A DNA stretch of 64,000 nt, from assembly GCF_036345175.1 (NCBI RefSeq), contig NZ_CP107780.1, positions 9,858,001-9,922,000 of the forward strand, given 5' to 3'. Source of the stretch: Streptomyces sp. NBC_00576 (GTDB lineage: Bacteria > Actinomycetota > Actinomycetes > Streptomycetales > Streptomycetaceae). The translations under genes were made by a program, and so were the position numbers. The notes under the pieces are model-generated. The model was not told where the DNA came from. It did not search any database and saw nothing but the letters and a program-made list of their open reading frames with translations. Below are positions 52,201 to 59,630 of this stretch, piece by piece (position 1 is the first letter of the stretch; each line of letters starts with the position of its first letter).

Positions 52201-52829
52201 CCTCCGGCTGGCAGACGATGACCTTCGCCACCCCGGTGGCGATCAGCGCCGACACGGCGTACGTCGTCTCCTACCACGCGCCGAACGGCAACTACGCGGT
52301 GGACGGCGGCTACTTCGCGTCGGCCCACAAGTCGTATCCGCTGACCGCCACCGCCGACATCAGCACGGCCCACAACGGGCTGTACCGGTACGGCAGTGAC
52401 GTGGCCTTCCCCAACGGCTCCTACGGATCCGCGAACTACTGGGTCGGTCCGGTCTTCACCGCTGACGACCCGGCCGCGTCGCTGACGCAGCCGGGCACCT
52501 CCTCGGAGGTGACCACCTCCTCGCTGGCGCACACTGCCGACGCGGCGAACGCCCTGGTCACAGCGCTGCCCAGTTCGGCCAAGCTGTCGACGGTGAAGGC
52601 GATGGTGACCATCCTGCCGGGCGCGAAGGCCGCGGCCGCCGGGAAGCTCAAGGTCAAGGCCGTCCTCTCCTACAACCGGGCCACCCACAAGGTGTCCGTC
52701 CACCTGTCCACCCCGCTGCCGGACGGCACGCGGTTCAGGATCACGGTCACGGCCCGGGACAAGCAGAACCACACTGCGGCGTCCCGGGTCTGGACCTTGA
52801 CCAGCAAGACCGTCCGTAAGAAGAACTGA
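49218..52829 (+). CDS. large secreted DMFase-beta-like protein with two DUF4082 and Ig-like domains
   Basis: 1203 residues. Sec signal (RLAVVAALIWAVLPQALPAQ). Residues about 60-545 resemble the N,N-dimethylformamidase beta-subunit family (YRLGWYGGDGARLI, VQTSDQTWQAYNDYGGQD, HDEYWTQSQYSNV, FSGNEVFWKTR). Then an Ig-like domain (about 550-645), a DUF4082 domain (about 648-805), a Big-type Ig domain (about 808-910), a second DUF4082 (about 915-1065) and a C-terminal strand-rich end. Two DUF4082 units share phrases such as NTGTHTGSLWSA. No amidase proof: related proteins in other bacteria are of unknown function. Start ATG has AGAGG upstream. It sits inside the polysaccharide cluster. Confidence 0.87.
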   Translation: MNRWSRRIRGGRLAVVAALIWAVLPQALPAQAAVSDPCGTGSNPVVCENSKAGSPMSDWYSPNSYGGIKGFTTKESVQTGDTVQFKIQSPVAYHVEIYRLGWYGGDGARLISTAAQVAVNYPANYGSNPASCTTKSSTGLVDCGNWPVTVNWTVPSDAVSGLYIANLTQNDGDGLMPYPFVVRKDSSTSNIVVQTSDQTWQAYNDYGGQDFYGGAGPAPDGRAYEVSYNRPLDIGGDNGIYGSEFMMLSWLERNGYDVSYLSGVDVSSANGATLLKNHKVYVSSGHDEYWTQSQYSNVLAARKAGVRQGYFSGNEVFWKTRLAPSNDGTSTANRTLVCYKMTKMVQGNGIADPSGTWTGTWMDPTSTNYGQTYQPPNILTGSMFTVNGYRADAITVPGSYGKNRIWRNTSIANLTSSQTATFPTGTLGYEWDSDLTNSTRPAGAIHLSSTTVDIDDGKYRLDWGNMYGNGTATHNLVEFRDQDSGALVFGAGTVQWSWGLTNLPTYDPDDVVVTEDSRMQQATVNVLADMGVQPLTRQSNLVAATATTDTTGPAVTVTSPASGVTVPALKPVTITGTATDSGGGVVARTEVSTDGGATWNAATGLTSWTYSWTPTAPGAASIKVRAVDDSVNIGAVTTIPVTVGPQACPCTIWPATTVPGTINGGDGGPLELGVKVRTTVAGSITGVRFYKSPVNTGTHTGSLWSASGTRLATGTFTNETASGWQQLNFATPVTVKANTTYVASYFAPNGGYSYDGGYFSGSAAGLAPLTALQSGTDGGNGVYRYSSTSAFPSSASSGSNYWVDVVLDTATASTTPPVVTSTSPTSGATGASITAPVSAVFDHAIDSDTLTFTLKDPNGNTVPGTKTLPASNKATFTPSTELELHTTYTASVQAEDLWGNAMANPVTWTFTTSSTPPAVTCPCTLWSAGTVPARTAVTDDPNSLELGTRFQSSASGWVTGVTFYKGASNTGTHTGSLWSADGTLLASGTFTTESASGWQTMTFATPVAISADTAYVVSYHAPNGNYAVDGGYFASAHKSYPLTATADISTAHNGLYRYGSDVAFPNGSYGSANYWVGPVFTADDPAASLTQPGTSSEVTTSSLAHTADAANALVTALPSSAKLSTVKAMVTILPGAKAAAAGKLKVKAVLSYNRATHKVSVHLSTPLPDGTRFRITVTARDKQNHTAASRVWTLTSKTVRKKN

Positions 52830-52845
52830 CCGATTACAACCCACT

Positions 52846-52883
52846 GACGGTGGCCTCCCGCACCCTCGCGGGAGGCCACCGTC
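52846..52883 (+). terminator. 16-bp perfect hairpin after the secreted protein gene
   Basis: Arms of 16 bp (52846-52861 and 52868-52883) are exact reverse complements around a 6-base loop. The following GGGGATTGGTTTTCCC gives a weak U-tract. The next gene starts 21 bases after it. Confidence 0.75.
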
Positions 52884-52903
52884 GGGGATTGGTTTTCCCA
52901 TCG

Positions 52904-53950
52904 ATGAGTAGCGTCAGTGTTGTCATCCCCTGCTACATGTACGGCCATTTCCTCGCCGACTGCGTGAGCAGCGTCCTGGACGAGCAGGACGGCGTTGACG
53001 TCCGGGTACTCATCATCGACGACGCCTCACCCGACGACTCGGCGGAGACCGCGCTCAAGCTGGCAGCCGCCGACTCGCGCATCCAGGTCCGGGTCCACGA
53101 AACCAACAAGGGCCACATCGCCACCTACAACGAGGGCCTCCTCGAGTGGGCCGACGGCGACTACGTCGCACTCCTCTCCGCCGACGACCGACTGGTCCCC
53201 GGCGCACTGGTGCGCGCCGCCGCGCTGCTGGACGCCCATCCGGAGGCAGGGTTCGCCTACGGCCGCCCGCTGCGCTTCCAGCATGGTGGCCCGCTGCCCA
53301 AGGCCCGTACGAGCGGTACCGGTTCGGTCGTCTATCCCGGGCACTGGTGGCTGGAGCGCCGGTTCCGCGAAGGCACCGGCTGCATCACCTCGCCCGAAGT
53401 CGTCGTCCGCACCAGCCTGCAGCGCGAGGTGGGCGGCTACGACCCCGAACTTCCGCACGCCGGCGACATCGAGATGTGGATGCGGCTCGCCGCCCGCGCC
53501 GACGTCGGCTACGTACGCGGGGCCGACCAGGCCTTCTACCGCGTCCACGGCAACAACATGTCCACCACCGACTTCGGCGGCCAGCTCGACGACCTCCGCC
53601 AGCGCCTCGTCGCCTACGACTCCGTCCTCGGCAAATGCTCCGACCTGCTGCCGCAAGCCGACCGACTGGCCGGCGCGGTGCACACCCGCCTGGCCCGCTT
53701 CGCGCTGCGGCGCGCCTATCGCGCGTACGACCGGGGGCGCACCGACGTCGTCCCGGTCGACGAACTCGTGGCCTTCGCGGGGGAGTGCCTGCCGGGCTAC
53801 GAGGCGCTGCCCGAGTACCGGGCGCTGCGGCTCCGGCAGCGGATCGGAGCGAAGGCGATGCCGTATCTGCAGCCGCTGGTGTGGTCGGCCGTGGCCGAAC
53901 GCGGGCGGGAGTGGCTGTGGTGGGAGTCGTGGAAGCGCCGCGGCATCTGA
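52904..53950 (+). CDS. family 2 glycosyltransferase
   Basis: 348 residues. GT-A start VSVVIPCYMYGHFLADCVSS, nucleotide-binding LIIDDASPDDSA, SADDR for metal, then GDIEMWMRLAA and YRVHGNNMS. It adds a sugar to the growing lipid-linked oligosaccharide. Only 20 bases separate its ATG 52904 from the terminator-like hairpin, so its promoter must lie within or upstream of that hairpin. Confidence 0.9.
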   Translation: MSSVSVVIPCYMYGHFLADCVSSVLDEQDGVDVRVLIIDDASPDDSAETALKLAAADSRIQVRVHETNKGHIATYNEGLLEWADGDYVALLSADDRLVPGALVRAAALLDAHPEAGFAYGRPLRFQHGGPLPKARTSGTGSVVYPGHWWLERRFREGTGCITSPEVVVRTSLQREVGGYDPELPHAGDIEMWMRLAARADVGYVRGADQAFYRVHGNNMSTTDFGGQLDDLRQRLVAYDSVLGKCSDLLPQADRLAGAVHTRLARFALRRAYRAYDRGRTDVVPVDELVAFAGECLPGYEALPEYRALRLRQRIGAKAMPYLQPLVWSAVAERGREWLWWESWKRRGI

Positions 53951-53994
53951 TGGCCATGCTCAACCCGATGACCGCGACCGGCCGGTGGAGCCCA

Positions 53995-54038
53995 CGCGGC
54001 GGAGCCGCGCATGTGGCGGCCTCGCCCCCGCTACGGGG
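53995..54038. terminator. paired hairpins between convergent GT2 and Wzz-like genes
   Basis: CGCGGC-GGA-GCCGCG (53995-54009) and CCCCG-CTA-CGGGG (54026-54038) lie in the 89-base convergent gap. They probably end transcription from both sides. Confidence 0.45.
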
Positions 54039-54039
54039 C

Positions 54040-54732
54040 TCAGCCGGCCACCGGAATCCCGCCGGAGTGGTGACGCGGGTCCGGCGAGGTGCCCTTCCTG
54101 TTCCTGCGGCGCAGCGCGTACTGGTCGAACCACAGCGCGCTCAGAAGCGCGGCGGTCGCGCCCAGCAGAGCCGTACCGGCCACCGCCCGGCTCTTGTTGC
54201 CCTGCACCTGGGCGGCGCTCGGGGCGACCAGGACGGAGGCGTTGATCCGCGCCCCCGCCGAGACCCCCTGTGCCTCCTGGAGGCCGGACACATGCCGGGA
54301 GTAGACATCGATGATCCGGCGGACCGCCGTGTCGGCCTCGACCGGGCCGGCCGCCCGCGCCTGAACCTGCAACGAGGGAATCAGATAGGCGGGCGTCGCG
54401 CTGGTGCCGCTGTTGCGCGGGATCAGCTGGTACCTGCCATGGACGCCGACGGAGTTCAACTCCTTGCGCCCGGCGGGCGACGCGAGCTGCTGGATGACCC
54501 CGTACGAGAGGGTGGCGAGCGGCGGTTGGAGATTCGTCAGCTGGTTCGGCTGGTTCCCCGTGACCGGCGGCTTGAGGACGACCACCGCCGAACTCAGGTA
54601 CTGCGGAGCGGGGCGGATCACCGGATAGGCGCCGACGGCCGTCAGCAGGAGCGCGAGCACGAGCACGTACCAGCGGCGGAGCAGCGCTTCGGCGACGTCA
54701 CGGGGCGACACAGGGATTCCTTCCGTCGGCAC
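54040..54732 (-). CDS. Wzz-like chain-length determinant/capsular polysaccharide co-polymerase
   Basis: 230 residues. Two membrane helices (about 24-44 and 190-210) flank an extracytoplasmic region, the Wzz/YveK layout; no BY-kinase domain. The N-terminus VSPRDVAEALLRRWYVLVLA resembles the other two Wzz-like proteins in the window. It probably controls chain length with the polymerase encoded divergently. Start GTG 54732 has GAGG five bases upstream; GTG 54711 has GAAGGA and is an alternative. Confidence 0.85.
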   Translation of the reverse strand: MPTEGIPVSPRDVAEALLRRWYVLVLALLLTAVGAYPVIRPAPQYLSSAVVVLKPPVTGNQPNQLTNLQPPLATLSYGVIQQLASPAGRKELNSVGVHGRYQLIPRNSGTSATPAYLIPSLQVQARAAGPVEADTAVRRIIDVYSRHVSGLQEAQGVSAGARINASVLVAPSAAQVQGNKSRAVAGTALLGATAALLSALWFDQYALRRRNRKGTSPDPRHHSGGIPVAG

Positions 54733-54836
54733 CGATCCTCGCAGGCGCGGGGGCGGATCGCCACCAGATCACGAGGCCTATGCTGGGCCAGAGCCCGGAC
54801 GTCCGGTCACGCGGCACCGGGCCGGGGGGAGAATTC

Positions 54837-56888
54837 ATGAGCCTGGGCGACATCTGGGCGATCATGTGCAGGCGTTGGTACTTCATGGTGCCCCTCACCC
54901 TGCTCAGCCTTTTCGCGGGCGGGTATCTGTACCGGACCATCCCGGTGTCCTACGAGTCGCAGAGCTCCGTCACACTGCTCGACTCCACGGCCGTTGCCGA
55001 TCTGGCGCCGACCTTCGGCAACCCCATCTCGAACGCGGGCGGTTCGCTGGTCGTCACGGCGGACGTGCTGATCAGGACGCTCCAGTCGAGCGACTCGGCC
55101 AAGGAACTGCACTCCCGCGGCGTCACGGACCGCTACACGGCCGGTTTCGCGCCGGAGGCCGACAGCCCGTTGCTCACCCTGAGCGTCACCGGAACCGACC
55201 GGGCGAAGGTGCTGCGGGAAACCACCACCCTCACCAAGTTCACCGGGGAGCAGCTGAAGGCTCTGCAGGCCGCCTCCAAGGTGCCGGCGAAGTACTCCGT
55301 GCAGGCCACGCCGGTCGTGCTGCCGCAGATACCGGTCTCGCAGTCGAAGGCCCGCTACCAGAACATCGCGTCGGTCCTCATCGTCGGGATCGTCAGCGCG
55401 TTCCTGCTGTCCATCCTGGCCGAAGGTGTCGCGGTGGTCCGCCGCCGGGGACGCGCCCAGGCCACATACGTTTCCCGGCGCCATCGCGCCCTGCCCCTCG
55501 AACGGGAGCCCAGGGGCCTGCTGGTGCGGAGGCTGGACGCCACGACGATCCTCACCGGCTATCTGGTGCTGGCCTTCTTCGTCCCGTCGAACCTCACCCT
55601 GCCCGCGCTGGGCGGCGTCGGTACCCCGGCCAACGTCTTCGCCCTGCTGGGACTTCTCTGGTACCTCGCGACCTGGCTCGGCGGCCGCATCCGTCCCGCC
55701 GAGCGCACCAGGCTGCCACGCGTGGCGATGTGCGTGCTCGCCGTGGCGGTGCTCCTGTCGTACCTCGCGGACGCGACCCGGGACAGCTCGCACGAGGAGG
55801 TCCTCGGCGCCGACCGGGGGCTCATCGGACTCGGGGTGTGGGTGGCGCTGGTGGTGCTGGCGTCGGCCGGCATCCAGGAGCGCAGCCGCCTGGAGACCCT
55901 GATGCGCCGGCTCGTCGTACTGGGCACGGTGGTTGCCCTGATCGGCTACTACGACTTCTTCGCGGCGACCAACATCGCCGACTCCATCCACATCCCCGGC
56001 CTGCAGTCGAGCACCGCCGGGATCAGCGCCATGGACCGCGGCTCGTTCACCCGGCCGCGCTCCACCACGGCCCACCCGTTGGAGTTCGGGGGGATGCTGG
56101 CCATCCTGGTCCCCTTCGCCGTCCACCAGGCGTTCGATCCGGTACGCCGTCACGCCGGCGCGCTGCGCCGCTGGGGGCCGGTGGCGATCATGGCGGGTGC
56201 GCTTCCGCTGACGGTGTCCAGGACGTCCATCATCGGCGCCGCCATCGTGATCCTGGTGATGGTGCCCCGCTGGAAGCCGCAGCGCCGCTGGGCCGCGCTC
56301 GGGATCATCCTGGGTTCGGTGGCCGGCTTCAAGGTGATCATTCCCGGGCTGATCGGCACCATCACCAACCTGTTCGCCACCTTTCTGGCAGGCTCCGACA
56401 GCAGCACCCAGGCACGCACCGTGAAGTACAGCGCGATCGTCCCCTATCTCAACGAACACCCCTGGTTCGGAAGGGGATTCGGCACCTTCACCCCCGACCT
56501 GTACTTCTTCACGGACAACCAGTACATGCTGACCCTGGCCGAGATGGGGTTCGTGGGGCTCGTCGCGCTGCTCGCCCTGTTCGTCACCGGGATACACACC
56601 GGCGGCGCCGTCCGACGGCTCGCCCGCACCGACTCGGACCGGGAACTCGGACAGGCGTTCCTCGCCTCGGCGCTGGTCGCCCTGGTCATCAGCGCCACCT
56701 TCGACGCCCTCAGCTTCCCCATGTACGCCGGGATGTTCTTCCTGACCCTGGGCGCCGGCGGCAGCTACCTCGGCTTCATCCGCCGGGAGGCCGCCGAAGC
56801 CGAGGCCGCGGCCTCAACAGCTGGAGCGGTCCCCGCTCCCCGCGAGGCATCCGAAGCCAAGCTCCCCCAACTCGTGGAGTCCCGATGA
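54837..56888 (+). CDS. fused Wzz-like/O-antigen ligase-polymerase (Wzy-like) membrane protein
   Basis: 683 residues from ATG 54837 (GGGGGAGA five bases upstream). The first ~220 residues form a Wzz-like unit: RRWYFMVPLTLLSLFAGGYL helix, extracytoplasmic part with LTLSVTGTDRAKVL, second helix near 183-205. The remaining ~430 residues form about 10 helices with the large loop and FGRGFGTFTP motif of the O-antigen ligase/Wzy superfamily. A single chain would thus couple polymerisation to chain-length control. It overlaps the next GT2 by ATGA. Confidence 0.87.
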   Translation: MSLGDIWAIMCRRWYFMVPLTLLSLFAGGYLYRTIPVSYESQSSVTLLDSTAVADLAPTFGNPISNAGGSLVVTADVLIRTLQSSDSAKELHSRGVTDRYTAGFAPEADSPLLTLSVTGTDRAKVLRETTTLTKFTGEQLKALQAASKVPAKYSVQATPVVLPQIPVSQSKARYQNIASVLIVGIVSAFLLSILAEGVAVVRRRGRAQATYVSRRHRALPLEREPRGLLVRRLDATTILTGYLVLAFFVPSNLTLPALGGVGTPANVFALLGLLWYLATWLGGRIRPAERTRLPRVAMCVLAVAVLLSYLADATRDSSHEEVLGADRGLIGLGVWVALVVLASAGIQERSRLETLMRRLVVLGTVVALIGYYDFFAATNIADSIHIPGLQSSTAGISAMDRGSFTRPRSTTAHPLEFGGMLAILVPFAVHQAFDPVRRHAGALRRWGPVAIMAGALPLTVSRTSIIGAAIVILVMVPRWKPQRRWAALGIILGSVAGFKVIIPGLIGTITNLFATFLAGSDSSTQARTVKYSAIVPYLNEHPWFGRGFGTFTPDLYFFTDNQYMLTLAEMGFVGLVALLALFVTGIHTGGAVRRLARTDSDRELGQAFLASALVALVISATFDALSFPMYAGMFFLTLGAGGSYLGFIRREAAEAEAAASTAGAVPAPREASEAKLPQLVESR

Positions 56889-57784
56889 GCCCCGTCGCCG
56901 TCATCGTCGTCACCTGGAACAGCGCCTCGGTACTCCCCGGCTTCCTCGCCGCGCTCCCCGACGGCATGGCCGGCCTCGACTGGCGGCTGGTCGTCGCCGA
57001 CAACGACTCCGCCGACGACACCGTAGAGGTTCTCCGGACGCTGGCCCCCGACGCCACGGTCGTCCAGACCGGCCGCAACGCCGGGTACGCGGCCGGGGTC
57101 AACGCGGCGCTGGGGGCGGCCGGTGAGTACGGGACCGCTCTCATCTGCAACCCCGACATCAGGATGCGGGAGGGCTGCGCCAAGCGCCTCGTCGACAGTC
57201 TCGGCGAGGGTGTCGGGATCGCCGTACCCCTCCTGTACGAGGAAGGCAGGGACACGCCCCACCACTCGCTGCGCCGCGAGTCGAGTGTGCCCCGGGCGCT
57301 CGGCGAGGCCCTCATAGGAAACACCCGGGCCGGACGCTTCCCACTCCTGAGCGAGCTCGTCACCGACCCCGCCGCGTATCAGCGGCCCACACGCGCGGAC
57401 TGGGCGACCGGCGCGCTCATGGCCATCTCGGGGGACTGCCTGGCCGCCTGCGGCCTGTGGGACGAGTCCTTCTTCCTCTACTCGGAGGAGACCGAGTACT
57501 GCCTGCGCGCGCGGGACCGTGGATACGCCACCCAGCTGGAACCGACAGCCGAGGCCGTACACCTGGGAGGCGACTCCCAGGTGTCGCCCCGCCTCTGGAC
57601 CCTCCTCACCCTCAACCGCGTCCGCCTGTACGGCAAGCGCCACGGCGCCCTTGCCACGGCCGCTTTCCGTACGGCTGTCCTCCTCCGGGAGACCTCCCGC
57701 GCGGCGCTCGGCCGCCCGGCCGCCCGCTCGGCGGCAGCCGCGCTGGCAAGACCGGGCGCCCTGCGCAAAACACCGGGCCCGTGA
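56885..57784 (+). CDS. family 2 glycosyltransferase (rhamnosyltransferase-like)
   Basis: 299 residues. VAVIVVTWNSASVLPGFLAA, DNDSADDTVEVL, GYAAGVNAAL, ICNPDIRM and SFFLYSEETEYCLRARDRGY form the WbbL/rhamnosyltransferase-type pattern. It adds a deoxy-sugar such as rhamnose (inference) to the lipid-linked repeat. Coupled to the polymerase gene by ATGA. The stop is two bases before the repetitive hairpin element. Confidence 0.9.
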   Translation: MSPVAVIVVTWNSASVLPGFLAALPDGMAGLDWRLVVADNDSADDTVEVLRTLAPDATVVQTGRNAGYAAGVNAALGAAGEYGTALICNPDIRMREGCAKRLVDSLGEGVGIAVPLLYEEGRDTPHHSLRRESSVPRALGEALIGNTRAGRFPLLSELVTDPAAYQRPTRADWATGALMAISGDCLAACGLWDESFFLYSEETEYCLRARDRGYATQLEPTAEAVHLGGDSQVSPRLWTLLTLNRVRLYGKRHGALATAAFRTAVLLRETSRAALGRPAARSAAAALARPGALRKTPGP

Positions 57785-57785
57785 A

Positions 57786-57875
57786 GCGCCCCTAAAGGGG
57801 CGCGGGGCTGTATCTATATGCGGCCCCGCCGCGTGGGCGCGACCAGCCACGACGCAGCCGCAACAGGCCGACAAC
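57786..57875. repeat. Streptomyces-type intergenic hairpin repeat
   Basis: Two alternative hairpins: GCGCCCC-TAAA-GGGGCGC (57786-57803) and GCGGGGC/GCCCCGC (57802-57808 with 57823-57829, 14-base loop). The following GTGGGCGCGACCAGCCACGA is a sequence that recurs between genes in Streptomyces chromosomes, to my knowledge. It doubles as terminator for the convergent genes. Confidence 0.6.
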
Positions 57876-57904
57876 ACCTCGCGGCACTCCCCTTAGCCCA
57901 GTAC

Positions 57905-58888
57905 TTAGCCAGTACTCCGAGGCCGACACACCATGGCAACGAAATCGTGCCCCACATCAGAAAGCACCGCGTCCTCCGCGGCAAAGCACCGTTCCAGCAG
58001 AGCCAATGTCTGAGGCTCCTGGTCACGGAAGTTGTGCGCGATCCCCGAGAACGCGATGTGCAGCACCGTACCCCCGTACGGCCGTTCCTCGACGACGTCG
58101 AAACCGCGCCGCAGGCCCGGCAGCAGCGCCGCCGCGTCGACCGCCTCCGAGGGGTCGTCCAGCACCATCGACAGCCTGCTCGGCCGCACGACACGGCGCT
58201 TGATCCGGCCGTCCGCCAGGCGCCGCCGCTCCTCGGGGAGCTGGGCCAGCAGATCGTTCGCCGCCTCCAGCTGGCCGTCGGTCCACTGGAACCGGGTGGG
58301 GCCGACGAACTCGTCGACCACGAACGTCCCGCCGGGCTCGATCAGTTGAGAGAGACGCGGCAGGGTCTCGTCGAGGTTGTCGAAATGGTGCAGCGACTGC
58401 AGGCCAAGGAGCACGTCGAAGCGTTCCCCGTCGCTGGTCATCCGGTTGACGTCACTGACCCGGAAGCGCAGGACGTCGGCGAGGCCGTGCTCGGCGGCGG
58501 CGCGGGTGGCGAAGTCGATCCGCTGCTGCGCCACGTCCACGCCCTCCAGGAGACCGAACGCGCCGGTCTTCGCCCAGAGCAGCTCGTTTCCGCCGGTGCC
58601 GCACCCGAGCGACAGGCCGCGCAGATCGGTGCGCGGCGCGAAGTGCTCAGCGGCCACGTACTCGGGAAAAGACGTGTCGGCGTCGCCGGTCATCAGCAGG
58701 TTCCACCGCTTCACGACCGCCGGTATCGCCCACCACTCGGTTAACGACGGATCGACCTGGGACCAGTGCTGGACCACCCGGGCTCCGCCGCGCACCCGAA
58801 GCTTTGCCAGCACCGGGTCGAGTTCCAGCCGTCGTACCTTGCGTAACAGCCGGTCCGCGTCATGTCTGTTGATGAGGTTGTTCAGCAT
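57905..58888 (-). CDS. class I SAM-dependent methyltransferase with two TTA codons
   Basis: 327 residues. Motif I LSLGCGTGGNELL (about 93-105), acidic residue in EGVDVAQQRID, then motif LLGLQSLHHFDNLDETLPRL. It probably methylates a sugar of the polysaccharide or a small lipid. Leu15 (58844-58846) and Leu49 (58742-58744) are TTA, the only TTA codons I find in a real gene of this window, so translation should need the bldA tRNA. Last gene of the Wzz-Wzx operon; its ATG overlaps the upstream methyltransferase stop by 7 bases. Confidence 0.9.
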   Translation of the reverse strand: MLNNLINRHDADRLLRKVRRLELDPVLAKLRVRGGARVVQHWSQVDPSLTEWWAIPAVVKRWNLLMTGDADTSFPEYVAAEHFAPRTDLRGLSLGCGTGGNELLWAKTGAFGLLEGVDVAQQRIDFATRAAAEHGLADVLRFRVSDVNRMTSDGERFDVLLGLQSLHHFDNLDETLPRLSQLIEPGGTFVVDEFVGPTRFQWTDGQLEAANDLLAQLPEERRRLADGRIKRRVVRPSRLSMVLDDPSEAVDAAALLPGLRRGFDVVEERPYGGTVLHIAFSGIAHNFRDQEPQTLALLERCFAAEDAVLSDVGHDFVAMVCRPRSTG

Positions 58889-59559
58889 ACGGGCTCCGTT
58901 CTGACGGCTATGAGTGACTTCGGGGCACCGAGCACCCGCTCGCTGAGCAGCACCGAACCGGGGAACAGGTAGCGCATCTCGGTGCGGGTCAGCAGCTCGA
59001 TGTTGATCACCGCGTCCATCGCCGACTCCGGGCTGTCGGGGCGACTGTGGACGAGCGGCCAGCGCCGTACCAGACGGGCCCTGGCGGCCAGCGGCAGGAA
59101 CTGGAAGCCGGGCGCCACGAAGTGGGGCTCGACGGGGAAGTAGCGGTACGGCGTCTGGATCCAGTGCAGCGGGGCCAGGGACTGGACGGCCGAGACGAAC
59201 TTACGGCGCTGGCTGTGGCCGCCCACGTGCTCGATCGTCGAGTTGGAGAACACCAGGTCGTAGCCGCCGGTGGCGCTCAGTTCGGCGGCGACCGCCTCAT
59301 CCGTGACGTCGGCGACCTCCGCGGTGATCCAGTCGGGCAGTTCGGCGGGATGTTCCGCCAGATTGATCAGGTGGACGTGCTTGGCGCGCACCGGTGCGCG
59401 CAGCCACATCTCGGCCGTCCCGCCCAGGTCGACGACGCTCATGTTCTCGATGCCGGGGAAGCAGCGCCGGAACCGCTCCCAGCGGGCGATGCGCATGCGT
59501 TCGCCCAGTGAGCCGGGCGCGTCGACGAACTTGTTCCTGAGGGCGCGGGAGCGGGCCAT
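58882..59559 (-). CDS. SAM methyltransferase-like protein
   Basis: 225 residues from ATG 59559 (AGGTGG nine bases upstream); GTG 59571 is an alternative. Motif I is unusual: VVDLGGTAEMWL, followed by HLINLAE and DVTDEAV and then DLVFSNSTIEHVGG, the typical post-motif of class I methyltransferases. It is likely a glycan methyltransferase acting before or with the downstream one. Same operon as the flippase. Confidence 0.85.
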   Translation of the reverse strand: MARSRALRNKFVDAPGSLGERMRIARWERFRRCFPGIENMSVVDLGGTAEMWLRAPVRAKHVHLINLAEHPAELPDWITAEVADVTDEAVAAELSATGGYDLVFSNSTIEHVGGHSQRRKFVSAVQSLAPLHWIQTPYRYFPVEPHFVAPGFQFLPLAARARLVRRWPLVHSRPDSPESAMDAVINIELLTRTEMRYLFPGSVLLSERVLGAPKSLIAVRTEPVC

Positions 59560-59630
59560 GGGATCAACCACCTGTGGTCGGAACGAGAGGGGAGCAACGG
59601 TCGGCGGAGCAGGGCGGATTCATCCGGCTG

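Noticed and set aside
54807..56597. A 596-residue minus-strand ORF over the Wzz-Wzy fusion
   Set aside because: Composition is typical of an antisense GC-bias shadow; the plus-strand gene has membrane helices, a ribosome site and coupled neighbours.
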